Positions 42,869 through 51,557 of a stretch of DNA of 64,000 nt are shown here, one piece after another. Location: contig NZ_FOXD01000015.1 of the NCBI RefSeq assembly GCF_900115625.1, positions 32,627 through 96,626 on the forward strand. The letters are read 5' to 3'. The notes below the pieces were generated by a model. It worked only from the letters and a program-made list of their open reading frames with translations, searched no databases and was not told the DNA's origin. Position 1 is the stretch's first letter. The number at the start of each line of letters is the position of its first letter. The translations under genes were made by a program, and so were the position numbers. Source of the stretch: Salibacterium halotolerans. GTDB taxonomy: Bacteria > Bacillota > Bacilli > Bacillales > Marinococcaceae.

Positions 42869-43849
42869 CTAATCCCTTTTCTGGAACAATACCGCCACTA
42901 CGATAATGAGACCTTTGACAAGTCCCTGCAGATGGGGGGATACATTCATCAGGTTCATCATGTTATTTAAAATACCGAGAATCAGTACGCCGAAAAAAGT
43001 ACCGATGACTTTTCCGCGTCCGCCGGTCATCCTTGTTCCTCCGATAATGACCGCCGCAATCGCATCCAGTTCATAAAGCTGTCCGGAGCTGGAGGAGGAA
43101 ATCGAGTTCAGCCGGGACGTTTCAATGATCGCGGCAATGCTCACGAGAAAACCGGCGATACTGTAAACGGCGATTTTCACCCGGTCGACCCGGATGGTGG
43201 ACAGGACCGCCGCTCTCTCATTACTGCCGACCGCGTACACGTACCGTCCGAAACGAGTATGATTCATCAACACATACACCAAGGCCGTCATCACCAGAAA
43301 TATGATAATCGGATAGTCCACGAGGCCGAGTTCACTGTTAGCAATCGCTGAAAATCCATTCACTTCGCCGGAGACACTGCCGCCATCCGCTGTGTACAGC
43401 GCAATCGAACGGGCGGCAGACATCATACCAAGGGTTGCGATGAACGACGCGATCTTCCCTTTGGAAATCAGGACCCCGTTGATAAAACCGGCAGCCAGAC
43501 CCACCACACACGCAGCTAGCAGTGCAGCGGGAATGCTTCCGGTGGCGTTCAGAGCGAGCACCGCCATCACACCTACCATGGCAAGCACCGAACCGACGGA
43601 TAAATCAATGCCGCCGGACAGCATAACCATCGTCATGCCAAGCGATACGATACCGATGATGGATACCTGCATCAGGATATTGAGCTGATTGTTAATATCC
43701 AGAAACCGCGGGTTTAACACAGCGGCGAGGACAAATATAATAACAAACGCGATAATGACGCTGTATTCCGCCCATAACCAGGAAAGCCAGTTTCGTTTCT
43801 CTGCTTGGGATTTTGCAGACTGCTGCGGTTCGAACTGAGGTTCAGCCAA
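42869..43849 (-). CDS. Sugar ABC transporter permease (RbsC-like)
   Basis: A 326-residue permease of the ribose/galactose type with about nine or ten helices. GMTMVMLSGGIDLSVGSVLAM-like sequence near 80 is the family signature, and DAIAAVIIGGTRMTGGRGK near 255 is the cytoplasmic EAA-like coupling loop. The TTG at 43849 with GGATGGTGG upstream overlaps the ATPase stop by 8 nt and removes a poor 21-residue extension. It transports the sugar bound by the protein encoded at 45470. Confidence 0.92.
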   Translation of the reverse strand: MAEPQFEPQQSAKSQAEKRNWLSWLWAEYSVIIAFVIIFVLAAVLNPRFLDINNQLNILMQVSIIGIVSLGMTMVMLSGGIDLSVGSVLAMVGVMAVLALNATGSIPAALLAACVVGLAAGFINGVLISKGKIASFIATLGMMSAARSIALYTADGGSVSGEVNGFSAIANSELGLVDYPIIIFLVMTALVYVLMNHTRFGRYVYAVGSNERAAVLSTIRVDRVKIAVYSIAGFLVSIAAIIETSRLNSISSSSSGQLYELDAIAAVIIGGTRMTGGRGKVIGTFFGVLILGILNNMMNLMNVSPHLQGLVKGLIIVVAVLFQKRD

Positions 43850-45347
43850 TAGATTCCACCATCCTTTTTGATCCTGTGGCATACGCCATGATTTCATCTT
43901 CGGCGGTGTCATCCCGGTTCAGACCGGCTGTGATTTCTCCTTTATACATCACATAAATACGGCTGCATAATTTGAGAACTTCCGGTGCTTCCGAAGATAG
44001 AATAATAATGCTCTTGCCCTGTTCGGCCAGTGATACAATGTGCTGATAGATTTCACGCTTGGCACCAACGTCGATTCCCTGTGTCGGGTTGTCGAAAATA
44101 ATGACATCGGCATTCACTTCCAGCCATTTCGCGATCACGACTTTCTGCTGATTGCCGCCGCTCAGCGAAGCAATCAAAGCTTTGGGATCGTGCGCTTTAA
44201 TATTTAAGTCCTGTTTATACTGCTTGAACGCTTTACGTTCCTGTTTCTTGGTAAGGAAGCCGCCTTTTTCAAAATGCCGGAGAGACGACAGCGTGAGATT
44301 ATGAACGATGCTTAGATCCTGAATCACCGCATTTTCCTTCCTGTCTTTGGGTACCAGGCCGATGCCGGCGCGCAGTGCTTGATTCGGGTGGTTTACCGCC
44401 ACTTTCTTTTCGTGGACGTATAAACTGCCGCTGTCTTTTTTCCGGAATCCGAATAGTGCTTCAAACAGTTCGGTCCGGCCGTCCCCGGCAAGCCCGGTGA
44501 ATCCCGCTATTTCTCCTTCACGTATCGTGAAATCAATGTCGTGGAACAGGCCGGTTTTCGAAAAGCCCTCCACCCTCATCACTTCGTCTCCCGGCTCATG
44601 CTCCCTCGTAAACCGTTCCTGCGAGACAGACCGGCCGACCATCATTTTTGTAATGGATTCCGGATCTTCTTCTTCCAGACTTCCTGTCCCGGCGATGAAT
44701 CCGTCCCGGAGAACGGTGTAGCGGTCGCAGATTTCATTGATTTCCTTCAGCTTGTGGGAAATATAAATGATGGAAACCCCGGATTCCTTTAACGTGGTCA
44801 TCAATTCAAACAACCTGCCGATTTCGTGATCAGACAATGCCGTTGTCGGTTCATCCATGATAATCACAGAGGAGTCGCGCAGCAGGGCTTTGGATATTTC
44901 GATAAATTGCTTGTGGGACGTTCCCAGATCACGCACGTAAGCCGACGGATCGAGTGACACACCCAGCCGCGACAGCACATCTTCCGTTTTCTGCTTCATC
45001 GCTTTCACATTCGGAAATCCTGTTTTATTGCGGATTTCCGATCCGAGAAACATATTTTCATACACTCTTAAGTCGGAAACAACATTCAGTTCCTGATGAA
45101 TAAAACTGATGCCGAGCTTTTGGGAATCTGCCGGCGTAGTGATAGATACCGGTGCACCGTTGACATAAATGGTTCCGCTGTCGGGCTGCAGCACACCGCC
45201 CAGAATGTTCATGAGCGTCGATTTCCCCGCCCCGTTCTCCCCCAAAAGGGCATGTATTTCCCCTTCCACCAGGTCCAGGTTGACCTGGTTCAGAACTCTT
45301 ACTTGATGAAAGGATTTATCAATCGTTTCCATGCTGATAAAGGCCAT
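43842..45347 (-). CDS. Sugar ABC transporter double ATPase (RbsA-like)
   Basis: A 501-residue protein with two ABC domains, typical of RbsA/MglA. The first has GENGAGKST near 38, a Leu-Gly-Thr-Ser-type degenerate signature (RDLGTSHKQ) near 137 and Walker B IIMDEPTTALS near 158. The second has GLAGDGRTE near 285 as altered Walker A and LSGGNQQKV near 395. Thus only the first Walker A is canonical, as in the whole family. The ATG at 45347 has AAAGGAGAG upstream; the longer ORF is not used. Confidence 0.94.
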   Translation of the reverse strand: MAFISMETIDKSFHQVRVLNQVNLDLVEGEIHALLGENGAGKSTLMNILGGVLQPDSGTIYVNGAPVSITTPADSQKLGISFIHQELNVVSDLRVYENMFLGSEIRNKTGFPNVKAMKQKTEDVLSRLGVSLDPSAYVRDLGTSHKQFIEISKALLRDSSVIIMDEPTTALSDHEIGRLFELMTTLKESGVSIIYISHKLKEINEICDRYTVLRDGFIAGTGSLEEEDPESITKMMVGRSVSQERFTREHEPGDEVMRVEGFSKTGLFHDIDFTIREGEIAGFTGLAGDGRTELFEALFGFRKKDSGSLYVHEKKVAVNHPNQALRAGIGLVPKDRKENAVIQDLSIVHNLTLSSLRHFEKGGFLTKKQERKAFKQYKQDLNIKAHDPKALIASLSGGNQQKVVIAKWLEVNADVIIFDNPTQGIDVGAKREIYQHIVSLAEQGKSIIILSSEAPEVLKLCSRIYVMYKGEITAGLNRDDTAEDEIMAYATGSKRMVESIG

Positions 45348-45400
45348 TCTGCTCTCTCCTTTTTCAGAGCTTTGTTTCCAGAAGGAAACAGCCGGGGATG

Positions 45401-45425
45401 CAGCCTCTTTTGTAGAAAGAGGCTG
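45401..45425 (-). terminator. Intercistronic hairpin between binding protein and ATPase genes
   Basis: Perfect 10-bp stem CAGCCTCTTT / AAAGAGGCTG with TGTAG loop and no T-run behind it. It more likely protects the 3' end of the abundant binding-protein mRNA or slows transcription than ends it. Confidence 0.6.
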
Positions 45426-45469
45426 CGCCGCTGCTCTGCTCTGTCTAAAGCCAAGTCGTGACAATGTTA

Positions 45470-46483
45470 TCAATATTTCGAATCTGGATTGTAGAATTCG
45501 TCTACATTCTCCTCTGTCACCTGTGTCGCTTCTTTAATCACCATAGACTCTTCCGGTTCTTCGCCCTGCGCGATATCGGCTGCGATCTGCACGCCGTCTC
45601 TCACCATGGTCGGTGCATAGAGGAACGTGGCCTGAATCAATCCTCCGTCCCGGATGTTTTCAAATACCTCTTTGCTGCCGCCTGCTCCGGTAATGAACTG
45701 TATATCATCCCGCCCGGCTTCTTTCACCGCCTGCTGAACGCCAAGGGCCATTCCATCATCCTGGGTAAACACCGCATCGATCTCCGGCTGTGCCTGCAGA
45801 ATGTTCTGCATGACTTCAAGAGACTTTTCTTTCGAGAAATCTCCGCTCTGGGACGCTACAATCTCCATGCCATCTTCAGATTCCACTGCTTCCTGAAAGC
45901 CGCTGCCGCGCTGCTCTGTTACTGAGTTCGGCGGTCCGGTAATTTCCACTACTTTTCCTTCTCCGTTAAGCTGTTCTATAAAGTATTCTCCCGCGTTCGC
46001 ACCGATTCCCTGGTTATCGCCTTTCACAACGACGTCCGCCGCATCATTATCGAGCTCCCGGTCCACCACGACAAGCGGAATGTCTGCCTCTTTCACCTGC
46101 TGTCCAACCGGCGATAACGCTGCAGATTCTATCGGAAGCATGACAATGGCATCCACGTCCTGGGATATAAGGTTATTCACGTCATTGGCCTGGGTATTTG
46201 GATCTTCCGCGTTCGTCATGATATATTCCACGCCGCTCGCTTCCTCAATTTCCTGGGCTTTGCTCTCTGCATTATCGATAAGAGCCCCCATCCATCCGTG
46301 CGTGGCGGAAGGAAGACTAATTCCAATCGTCAAATCTTCTCCACCGGAAGAACCTGAACCTTCTGAAGTTTCACCTCCGTCTCCAGAAGAACCGCCCGCC
46401 TCTTCATTCGATTCACTGTTTCCACAGGCTGCCGCAAGAGCCGGAACGAGCATCACCAATACCAATAACAGTACTTTTTTCAT
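45470..46483 (-). CDS. Sugar ABC transporter substrate-binding lipoprotein (RbsB-like)
   Basis: A 337-residue lipoprotein. The signal peptide ends in ALAAAC, followed by a Glu/Ser/Gly linker to about 50. Then comes a periplasmic-binding fold of type I: ISLPSATHGWMGALIDNAES near 58, DVDAIVMLPIESAALSP near 110, IPLVVVDREL near 137, EITGPPNSVTEQRGSGF near 180, DAVFTQDDGMALG near 230. This is the ribose/inositol class. ATG at 46483, AAAGGGG upstream. The bound sugar is unknown. Confidence 0.92.
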   Translation of the reverse strand: MKKVLLLVLVMLVPALAAACGNSESNEEAGGSSGDGGETSEGSGSSGGEDLTIGISLPSATHGWMGALIDNAESKAQEIEEASGVEYIMTNAEDPNTQANDVNNLISQDVDAIVMLPIESAALSPVGQQVKEADIPLVVVDRELDNDAADVVVKGDNQGIGANAGEYFIEQLNGEGKVVEITGPPNSVTEQRGSGFQEAVESEDGMEIVASQSGDFSKEKSLEVMQNILQAQPEIDAVFTQDDGMALGVQQAVKEAGRDDIQFITGAGGSKEVFENIRDGGLIQATFLYAPTMVRDGVQIAADIAQGEEPEESMVIKEATQVTEENVDEFYNPDSKY

Positions 46484-46522
46484 TTTGTCCGTCACCCCTT
46501 TTTAAAAATTAAAAATCTATAA

Positions 46523-46536
46523 TGTAATCGATTACA
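46523..46536. promoter_or_regulatory. LacI-type operator before the sugar transport operon
   Basis: TGTAATCGATTACA is a perfect 14-bp palindrome, 40 bp before the binding-protein start. The identical sequence precedes the LacI-family gene. Confidence 0.85.
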
Positions 46537-46586
46537 AAAAAGTGTTGAGTCAGGCTGTCGGTTTTAAGAAAAAACAGTACACTCTT

Positions 46587-47573
46587 TTATCCGATGGTCG
46601 ATTCGCGGATGATCAGCTCATGACTCATCATTGTACTTTCGACCGTCCTGCCGTTTATCTTGTCGATGAGCATCTGCGCCGACGTTGTTCCCATATCATA
46701 CATCGGCTGCGCAATGGTCGTCAGTGCCGGATTGGTCATGTTGGAGAATGCAATCTTATCAAATCCTGCAATGGCGATATCTTCCGGAACGCGGAGCCCC
46801 AACTGATGCGCTTCTTTCAGTGCTCCGATTGCCAGAAGGTCGGATACGGCAAAAACAGCCGAGTGGTCTTTGTGATCTGTCAGTATTTTTCTCATAGCCT
46901 GCTGCCCGCGTTCAAAGCTCGGACCGTTGGTGTAATACACATTCCCTTCGTCAAAGGGTACCCCTTTTTCTTCCAGAGCGCGCTGATACCCAAGCTGACG
47001 CTGGCGTGCATATAAAAATGTGACGTCGGAATTTATCATAGCAATATCTGTACGGCCGATGTTGACTAAATGGCTGACAGCCCGGTATGCCGCTTCCTCA
47101 TTATCAATGGTGACAAATGGAATGCCGCTTTCCACGGAATATTCACTGCACTGGATAATCGGATGATCTTCCGCGAGGATCTTGAGCTCCTCCATATTCA
47201 CGGTGGGATCCATGGAAATAATGCCATCCGCCATTTTTTTACGGACCATATCAAAGTAAATATTCTCCCTCTCCGGGTTGGAATCTGTTTCACATAACAG
47301 AATATTGTACCCCTGGCGGATCACCGTGTTTTCAATACCATTGATAATATCGGAATAATAAGGGTTCGAAATCGTTGGAATAAGAACCAGCAGGAGCCTG
47401 CTTTCGGAATTCCGCAGATTCCGTCCGAGCATACTCGGCTCATAATTGAGCCGTTTGATCACTTCTTCTACTTTCCCTTTTGTTTTCGGAGTGACAGCAC
47501 CTCCATTCATGACTCTCGAGACTGTAGCTACCGACACGCCGGCTTCTTTTGCAACTTCCTGAATGTTTGCCAT
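46587..47573 (-). CDS. LacI-family transcriptional regulator
   Basis: A 328-residue repressor. The HTH VAKEAGVSVATVSRVMNG (7-24) with the hinge helix YEPSMLGRNLR is followed by a type I periplasmic-binding domain (LVLIPTISNPYYSDIINGIE near 60, GIPFVTIDNEEA near 152, FAVSDLLAIGAL near 250). The ATG at 47573 has AGGACG upstream. Identical palindromes in front of this gene and of the downstream transporter operon indicate autoregulation plus control of the sugar operon, which it precedes on the same strand. Confidence 0.93.
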   Translation of the reverse strand: MANIQEVAKEAGVSVATVSRVMNGGAVTPKTKGKVEEVIKRLNYEPSMLGRNLRNSESRLLLVLIPTISNPYYSDIINGIENTVIRQGYNILLCETDSNPERENIYFDMVRKKMADGIISMDPTVNMEELKILAEDHPIIQCSEYSVESGIPFVTIDNEEAAYRAVSHLVNIGRTDIAMINSDVTFLYARQRQLGYQRALEEKGVPFDEGNVYYTNGPSFERGQQAMRKILTDHKDHSAVFAVSDLLAIGALKEAHQLGLRVPEDIAIAGFDKIAFSNMTNPALTTIAQPMYDMGTTSAQMLIDKINGRTVESTMMSHELIIRESTIG

Positions 47574-47590
47574 AAGGTCACGTCCTGTTT

Positions 47591-47604
47591 TGTAATCGAT
47601 TACA
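47591..47604. promoter_or_regulatory. LacI-type operator before the regulator gene
   Basis: Second copy of the palindrome TGTAATCGATTACA, 18-31 bp before the start codon of the LacI-family gene. Confidence 0.85.
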
Positions 47605-47716
47605 TTTAAAATTTTATGTAGAGTGCACCATTTTGTCAACTGTATTTCTGATATTTTTTATTTTATTTTTCGGAATATTCTTTTTTGCAGGACGCGCGCA
47701 TCTGCCTATTTTTTAA

Positions 47717-47732
47717 TGTTTCACATGAAACA
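47717..47732. promoter_or_regulatory. parS-like 16-mer
   Basis: TGTTTCACATGAAACA differs from the Bacillus parS consensus TGTTNCACGTGAAACA only at one central base (CACATG for CACGTG). It lies in gene-free sequence (47605-47951) otherwise holding only a TATAAT box at 47881 for the next gene. ParB binding is unproven. Confidence 0.35.
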
Positions 47733-47951
47733 TTGTTGGAAGTGAAACCAGAACTTCGTTTTATTCGTCTAATAAGATGGAATACTAACGTGCGTGGCAG
47801 TTTTTTTTCGAAAAGATGACACATGGATTAAGTCTGAATAACGGTTTATGCTGTGCCTTCTCCCTCTGTTTTTCCTGATCTATAATGGTGGCATAAACAG
47901 ATATTGGTATGATTCAGGTTTTATAGAGTCTGCTAAAAGGTGTGAACAATC

Positions 47952-48455
47952 GTGACTTTTCATAAATTACTGAAATGGCTGACTGCATTTGTCGTCATAG
48001 GAGCCGGCGCTGCCGCTTTCTATTTTTTTGCCACCCCGACGTTCAGTAATGATTACAAGCAGCTGACAGCACGGGTGGAAATGGGAATGAAGTATACAGA
48101 TCCGGCAGAAGAGACCATTTACTTTCAGCCTTACATCGAAAACCCAAACCCATCGTCAAATATTACTCTGACCCACAGCGCTGACTTCATGTCTATCGCT
48201 GTGCTTGATGAACACGGAAATGTTATGGAAGACTCGGTTACGGTCAAGGAGAATAACAATGACAGGGCAGCAGGCAGCCTCCAGACCATCCTTCATCCCG
48301 GCGAACAGGAAGAGAACATCAATTATTACAAAGTCCATCTCCCCGACGAGGCACAGCGTCTACAGGTTACATTCACGGGTCAGGTAAAAGATGAATTCGG
48401 CATAGACATGGTGGATGAAAGCATAGAAATAAACCTCAACCGCCTTACCATGTAG
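47952..48455 (+). CDS. Membrane-anchored extracytoplasmic protein, unknown
   Basis: A 167-residue protein with one N-terminal helix (about 8-27) without lipobox, then a domain of about 135 residues rich in beta-strand and acidic residues, facing outside the membrane. ARVEMGMKYTDPAEETIYFQ near 40, LHPGEQEENINYYKVHLPDE near 113 and VTFTGQVKDEFG near 140 suggest an immunoglobulin-like sandwich. The GTG at 47952 has AAAAGGTGTG upstream. No family recognised. Followed by a terminator. Confidence 0.6.
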   Translation: MTFHKLLKWLTAFVVIGAGAAAFYFFATPTFSNDYKQLTARVEMGMKYTDPAEETIYFQPYIENPNPSSNITLTHSADFMSIAVLDEHGNVMEDSVTVKENNNDRAAGSLQTILHPGEQEENINYYKVHLPDEAQRLQVTFTGQVKDEFGIDMVDESIEINLNRLTM

Positions 48456-48464
48456 GAAAAGCAG

Positions 48465-48487
48465 GGAAGACGTCTTCCTTTTTTTTC
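48465..48487 (+). terminator. Terminator behind the 167-residue protein gene
   Basis: GGAAGACGTCTTCC palindrome (effective loop ACGT) followed by eight T residues. A second stem AGGAAAAAG / CTTTTTCCT follows at 48490-48512. Confidence 0.75.
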
Positions 48488-48594
48488 TCAGGAAAAAGCT
48501 GTACTTTTTCCTGAACCCGAGTAAACTGATATAATAAAATAGACAGATTATCTTCATATGACTGCAAAACGATAATGTGCGGGTGTGATGCCAC

Positions 48595-49545
48595 TTGAAA
48601 AAAAGAATGCTGATGCTTCTGGGCCTCGTTTTTTTATTAATGCTTCCATCAGGAGCTTGGTTAGTAGGTTCTTCTCTTTCAGATTCCAGCCCTGACCACA
48701 CACTATCCGGTGCAGCTGCCACCTCTTCCAAAACGCAGCAGGAAGACACCACCGCATCCTCCGGCACCGCGGCATCTTCAAGTGAAGAACAGCGTCCTTT
48801 TGAACAAGGTGTTCAGGACGCCGTGGCTTCTGTGGTAAATGAGACACGCCGTCTTTTCATTTCCTCTGATCTGCACATCACAGCTGTCGGCGATTCCCTG
48901 ACAAAAGGGACCGGTGATTCATCTGATAACGGAGGCTATGTAGGGATTCTCGAGGATTCTCTGGAAAAGAGTGTGCCGGATGCGTCCATCCAGGTGGATA
49001 ACTACGGGAAGAAGGGAAACCGCAGCGATCAGATACTGGAACGCCTGAATAATCCGAAAATCTCATCATCCATCAATCAGGCCGATATCGTCCTTCTGAC
49101 AGTCGGTGCCAACGATATCATGAAGATTGTCAGATCCAATCTGACGGACCTTACCTATGACGACTTTCAGGAAGAAAAAGACCCCTACAAGCAGCGACTT
49201 ACCTCCATCTTCGAAAGAATCCGTGAAGAAAATGAAGATGCCGTCATCTACCTGCTGGGACTGTACAATCCTTTTAATATGTACTTTTCCGATATTCCCG
49301 AACTGGACCGTATTGTTACCGACTGGAACATGATCGGAAAAAACGTCGTAAACGAACAGGAACAGGCCGGTTTCATTCCAATTCGGGATCTTTTCCAGTA
49401 CGCGGGACCTGGATATTACGCGGAGGACAATTTTCACCCGAACCAAAGAGGATACGCCTCCATGGCCGACCAGGTGCTCGAGTATATCCAGCCGGATTTG
49501 GAGGAATTCCAAAACGGGACGGACGAGGAGAACAGCAATGAATAG
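48595..49545 (+). CDS. ypmR: SGNH/GDSL hydrolase, YpmR-like
   Basis: A 316-residue extracytoplasmic lipase/esterase-like protein. Signal anchor 4-25, Ser/Thr/Glu linker to about 70, then SGNH blocks: VGDSLTKGTGD near 100 (Ser), GKKGNRSDQI near 142 (Gly), LTVGANDIMK near 167 (Asn), and DNFHPNQRGY near 280 (Asp and His). ypmR and ypmS are adjacent in B. subtilis, as here, where the genes overlap by 8 nt. It starts at TTG 48595 after GGGTGTG; the ATG at 48607 is the alternative. The natural substrate is unknown. Confidence 0.88.
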   Translation: MKKRMLMLLGLVFLLMLPSGAWLVGSSLSDSSPDHTLSGAAATSSKTQQEDTTASSGTAASSSEEQRPFEQGVQDAVASVVNETRRLFISSDLHITAVGDSLTKGTGDSSDNGGYVGILEDSLEKSVPDASIQVDNYGKKGNRSDQILERLNNPKISSSINQADIVLLTVGANDIMKIVRSNLTDLTYDDFQEEKDPYKQRLTSIFERIREENEDAVIYLLGLYNPFNMYFSDIPELDRIVTDWNMIGKNVVNEQEQAGFIPIRDLFQYAGPGYYAEDNFHPNQRGYASMADQVLEYIQPDLEEFQNGTDEENSNE

Positions 49546-50179
49546 AACAAACCGCAGAAAAGCAGTATGGAAGTGGTTATTTTTATCCCTCTTTACGATT
49601 AATCTCGGTGTCGTTCTCTGGCTGTTTCTCGTTTTGAATGCTCCTCCTTCCGATCCTGTTTCACGTTCTAACAGCGATGTAGAAGAAAAAGATGTTGCCT
49701 TCACGATTCAATCAGACAAGGAAAATCTGAATCAATTAATCGAAGAATATATTAACAGACTTCCCCAAAACGAAAATGTTTCCTACAGCGTCGACTTAAA
49801 CAATGTCGTGGAATTATCGGGCTCTGTCAAAGCTTTTAATCAGCAGATTCCGGCTACGGTGACGCTGATTCCTGAAGTGCAGACCAATGGAGATCTCATT
49901 TTGAAACAGGATTCCATAAAGCTGGGAAGGCTGCAGCTTCCCAACCGGCAGGTTCTTCAGTACATTAAACAAAATTATGAAATGCCGGAATGGATCCGTG
50001 TTCATCCATCACGGGAAAATATTTATGTCGCTGTCACACAAATCAGCCACAGCAGCATTCAGGTGAGGGCAGAACAGTTCGATCTCCAGAATAATGAGAT
50101 TTCTTTCAGCGTCCATGCGCCTTATGAATATCTTCCGTTTAATCAAAATACCATTATGAACTATTTTCAGTCCGGGTAA
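49538..50179 (+). CDS. ypmS: YpmS family protein (DUF2140)
   Basis: A 213-residue membrane-anchored extracytoplasmic protein of the YpmS/DUF2140 family. One helix (about 12-34), then a domain with VAFTIQSDKENLNQLIEEYI near 52, FNQQIPATVTLIPEVQTNGD near 98 and KLGRLQLPNRQVLQYIKQNY near 127. Function is unknown; it always accompanies the SGNH gene. GAGGAG lies before the ATG, which is inside the ypmR end. Confidence 0.88.
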   Translation: MNRTNRRKAVWKWLFLSLFTINLGVVLWLFLVLNAPPSDPVSRSNSDVEEKDVAFTIQSDKENLNQLIEEYINRLPQNENVSYSVDLNNVVELSGSVKAFNQQIPATVTLIPEVQTNGDLILKQDSIKLGRLQLPNRQVLQYIKQNYEMPEWIRVHPSRENIYVAVTQISHSSIQVRAEQFDLQNNEISFSVHAPYEYLPFNQNTIMNYFQSG

Positions 50180-50210
50180 CCGCCGATAACGAAGAAAGAA
50201 GGGAATCATT

Positions 50211-51425
50211 GTGTACCAGGCTTACAGCTATCTTTCCCATTTATACTGCCCGCGGTGCATCCGTAGACATGACTCCTCTGTCCCTCAGCAGACATGTTCA
50301 TGCAATGCACCGCTGCTATCAGCCTATGATATGGATGCCTTGAAGATCCAGTACCGTAAAGAAACGGTTATGGTCCGTCCTCCTTCCATATGGCGCTATC
50401 ATGAACTGCTTCCCGTCCGCTCGGAGAAAAACGTTGTGTCGATGGGAGAGGGCATGACCCCGTTACTGCCTATGCCAAAAACCGGCGGGCGGTACGATAT
50501 AGCGGCTCTATTTCTCAAGGACGACAGTGTCCTTCCTTCCGGCTCCACAGAAGCCCGTGGAGCGGCTGTTGGCATGTCCAAACTGAAGGAATTAAATATA
50601 CCTGATGCTGTGCTTGCCGCAAACGGTCATGCTGGTGCCGCCTGGGCGCTGTACGGCAGCCGTGCATCCATCACTTCCCACGTTGCCATTCCTGTGGAAT
50701 CTCCGCTCTCGATCAGAAAAGAATGTGCAGCGTCAGGCGCCGACCTGCAGTTGATCAACGGGTTTGTGCAGGAGGCTGAAGATGCGGCAGAGCGCGCGTC
50801 ACAGCGTCACGACTGGTTTGATGCCACCCCTTTCAAGGAACCATACCGGATCGAGGGGCAGAAAACAATCGGATTGGAGCTTGCTGAACAGCTGCAGTGG
50901 AAACTTCCCGACGTCATCGCTTGTCCGGTCGGTGCGGGAACCAGTTTTATCGGTATCTATAAAGCACTCCAGGAATTAATAGAGCTGGGATGGGTGTATT
51001 CGGAAAAAATGCCGAAGCTGGTGGCTGTGCAGTCGGAAAACTGCGCTCCGATTGTCCACGCTTTTGAAAACAAACAAACAGAAACAACGGAGGTTCCGGA
51101 ATCATATTCAGCCGCTTTTGAAATCAATACAGGTACGTCTGCCGGGGATTTTCTCATCCTGGAAGCTATTTATGAGACAAAGGGAGCAGCTGTAGCCGTC
51201 TCTGAGGAGGACCTTCTTGCTGAACAGCGGCTGGTCACGAGGGAAGAAGGATTGTTTGTCAGTCCTGAAGGGGCGACGGTGTTCGCCGGAGTCAGGAGTC
51301 TGCGGGAGGAGAACTGGATTCACCGCGGGGACCGCGTCGTTTGTATTAATACAGCCATGGGCGTAAAGTCGCCGGAAACCATAGAAGGAAGCACCCCCAT
51401 TCTTGCCCCGGAGGATGACTGGTAA
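50211..51425 (+). CDS. Threonine synthase-like protein lacking the PLP lysine
   Basis: A 404-residue member of the tryptophan-synthase-beta/threonine-synthase fold. An N-terminal zinc-ribbon (YCPRC, then CSC) as in one threonine synthase branch is followed by WRYHELLPV and VSMGEGMTPLL near 80. Where PLP enzymes have PTGSFKDRG or SFKARG, this protein has PSGSTEARG near 113, so the Schiff-base Lys is Glu. The Asn-Ala-Gly phosphate loop reads ANGHAG, and the glycine loop CPVGAGTSF near 240 is kept. It is probably not a normal PLP enzyme. GTG start with GAAGGG upstream. Role unknown. Confidence 0.8.
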   Translation: MYQAYSYLSHLYCPRCIRRHDSSVPQQTCSCNAPLLSAYDMDALKIQYRKETVMVRPPSIWRYHELLPVRSEKNVVSMGEGMTPLLPMPKTGGRYDIAALFLKDDSVLPSGSTEARGAAVGMSKLKELNIPDAVLAANGHAGAAWALYGSRASITSHVAIPVESPLSIRKECAASGADLQLINGFVQEAEDAAERASQRHDWFDATPFKEPYRIEGQKTIGLELAEQLQWKLPDVIACPVGAGTSFIGIYKALQELIELGWVYSEKMPKLVAVQSENCAPIVHAFENKQTETTEVPESYSAAFEINTGTSAGDFLILEAIYETKGAAVAVSEEDLLAEQRLVTREEGLFVSPEGATVFAGVRSLREENWIHRGDRVVCINTAMGVKSPETIEGSTPILAPEDDW

Positions 51426-51450
51426 CCTTATTTGCTGCAGCCATCATTAA

Positions 51451-51491
51451 AATACTCCCGGCAGTCTTTTCTGACTGCCGGGAGTATTTTT
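51451..51491. terminator. Strong bidirectional terminator before aroA
   Basis: Perfect 16-bp stem AATACTCCCGGCAGTC / GACTGCCGGGAGTATT with TTTTCT loop and T-/A-runs on both sides, between two convergent genes. Confidence 0.92.
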
Positions 51492-51557
51492 CCGGGGCCG
51501 CTGTCAGACTGACGGAAGGAACTGGTGTCCTGCGCAGTATAACGGACAGCTCCCTCC

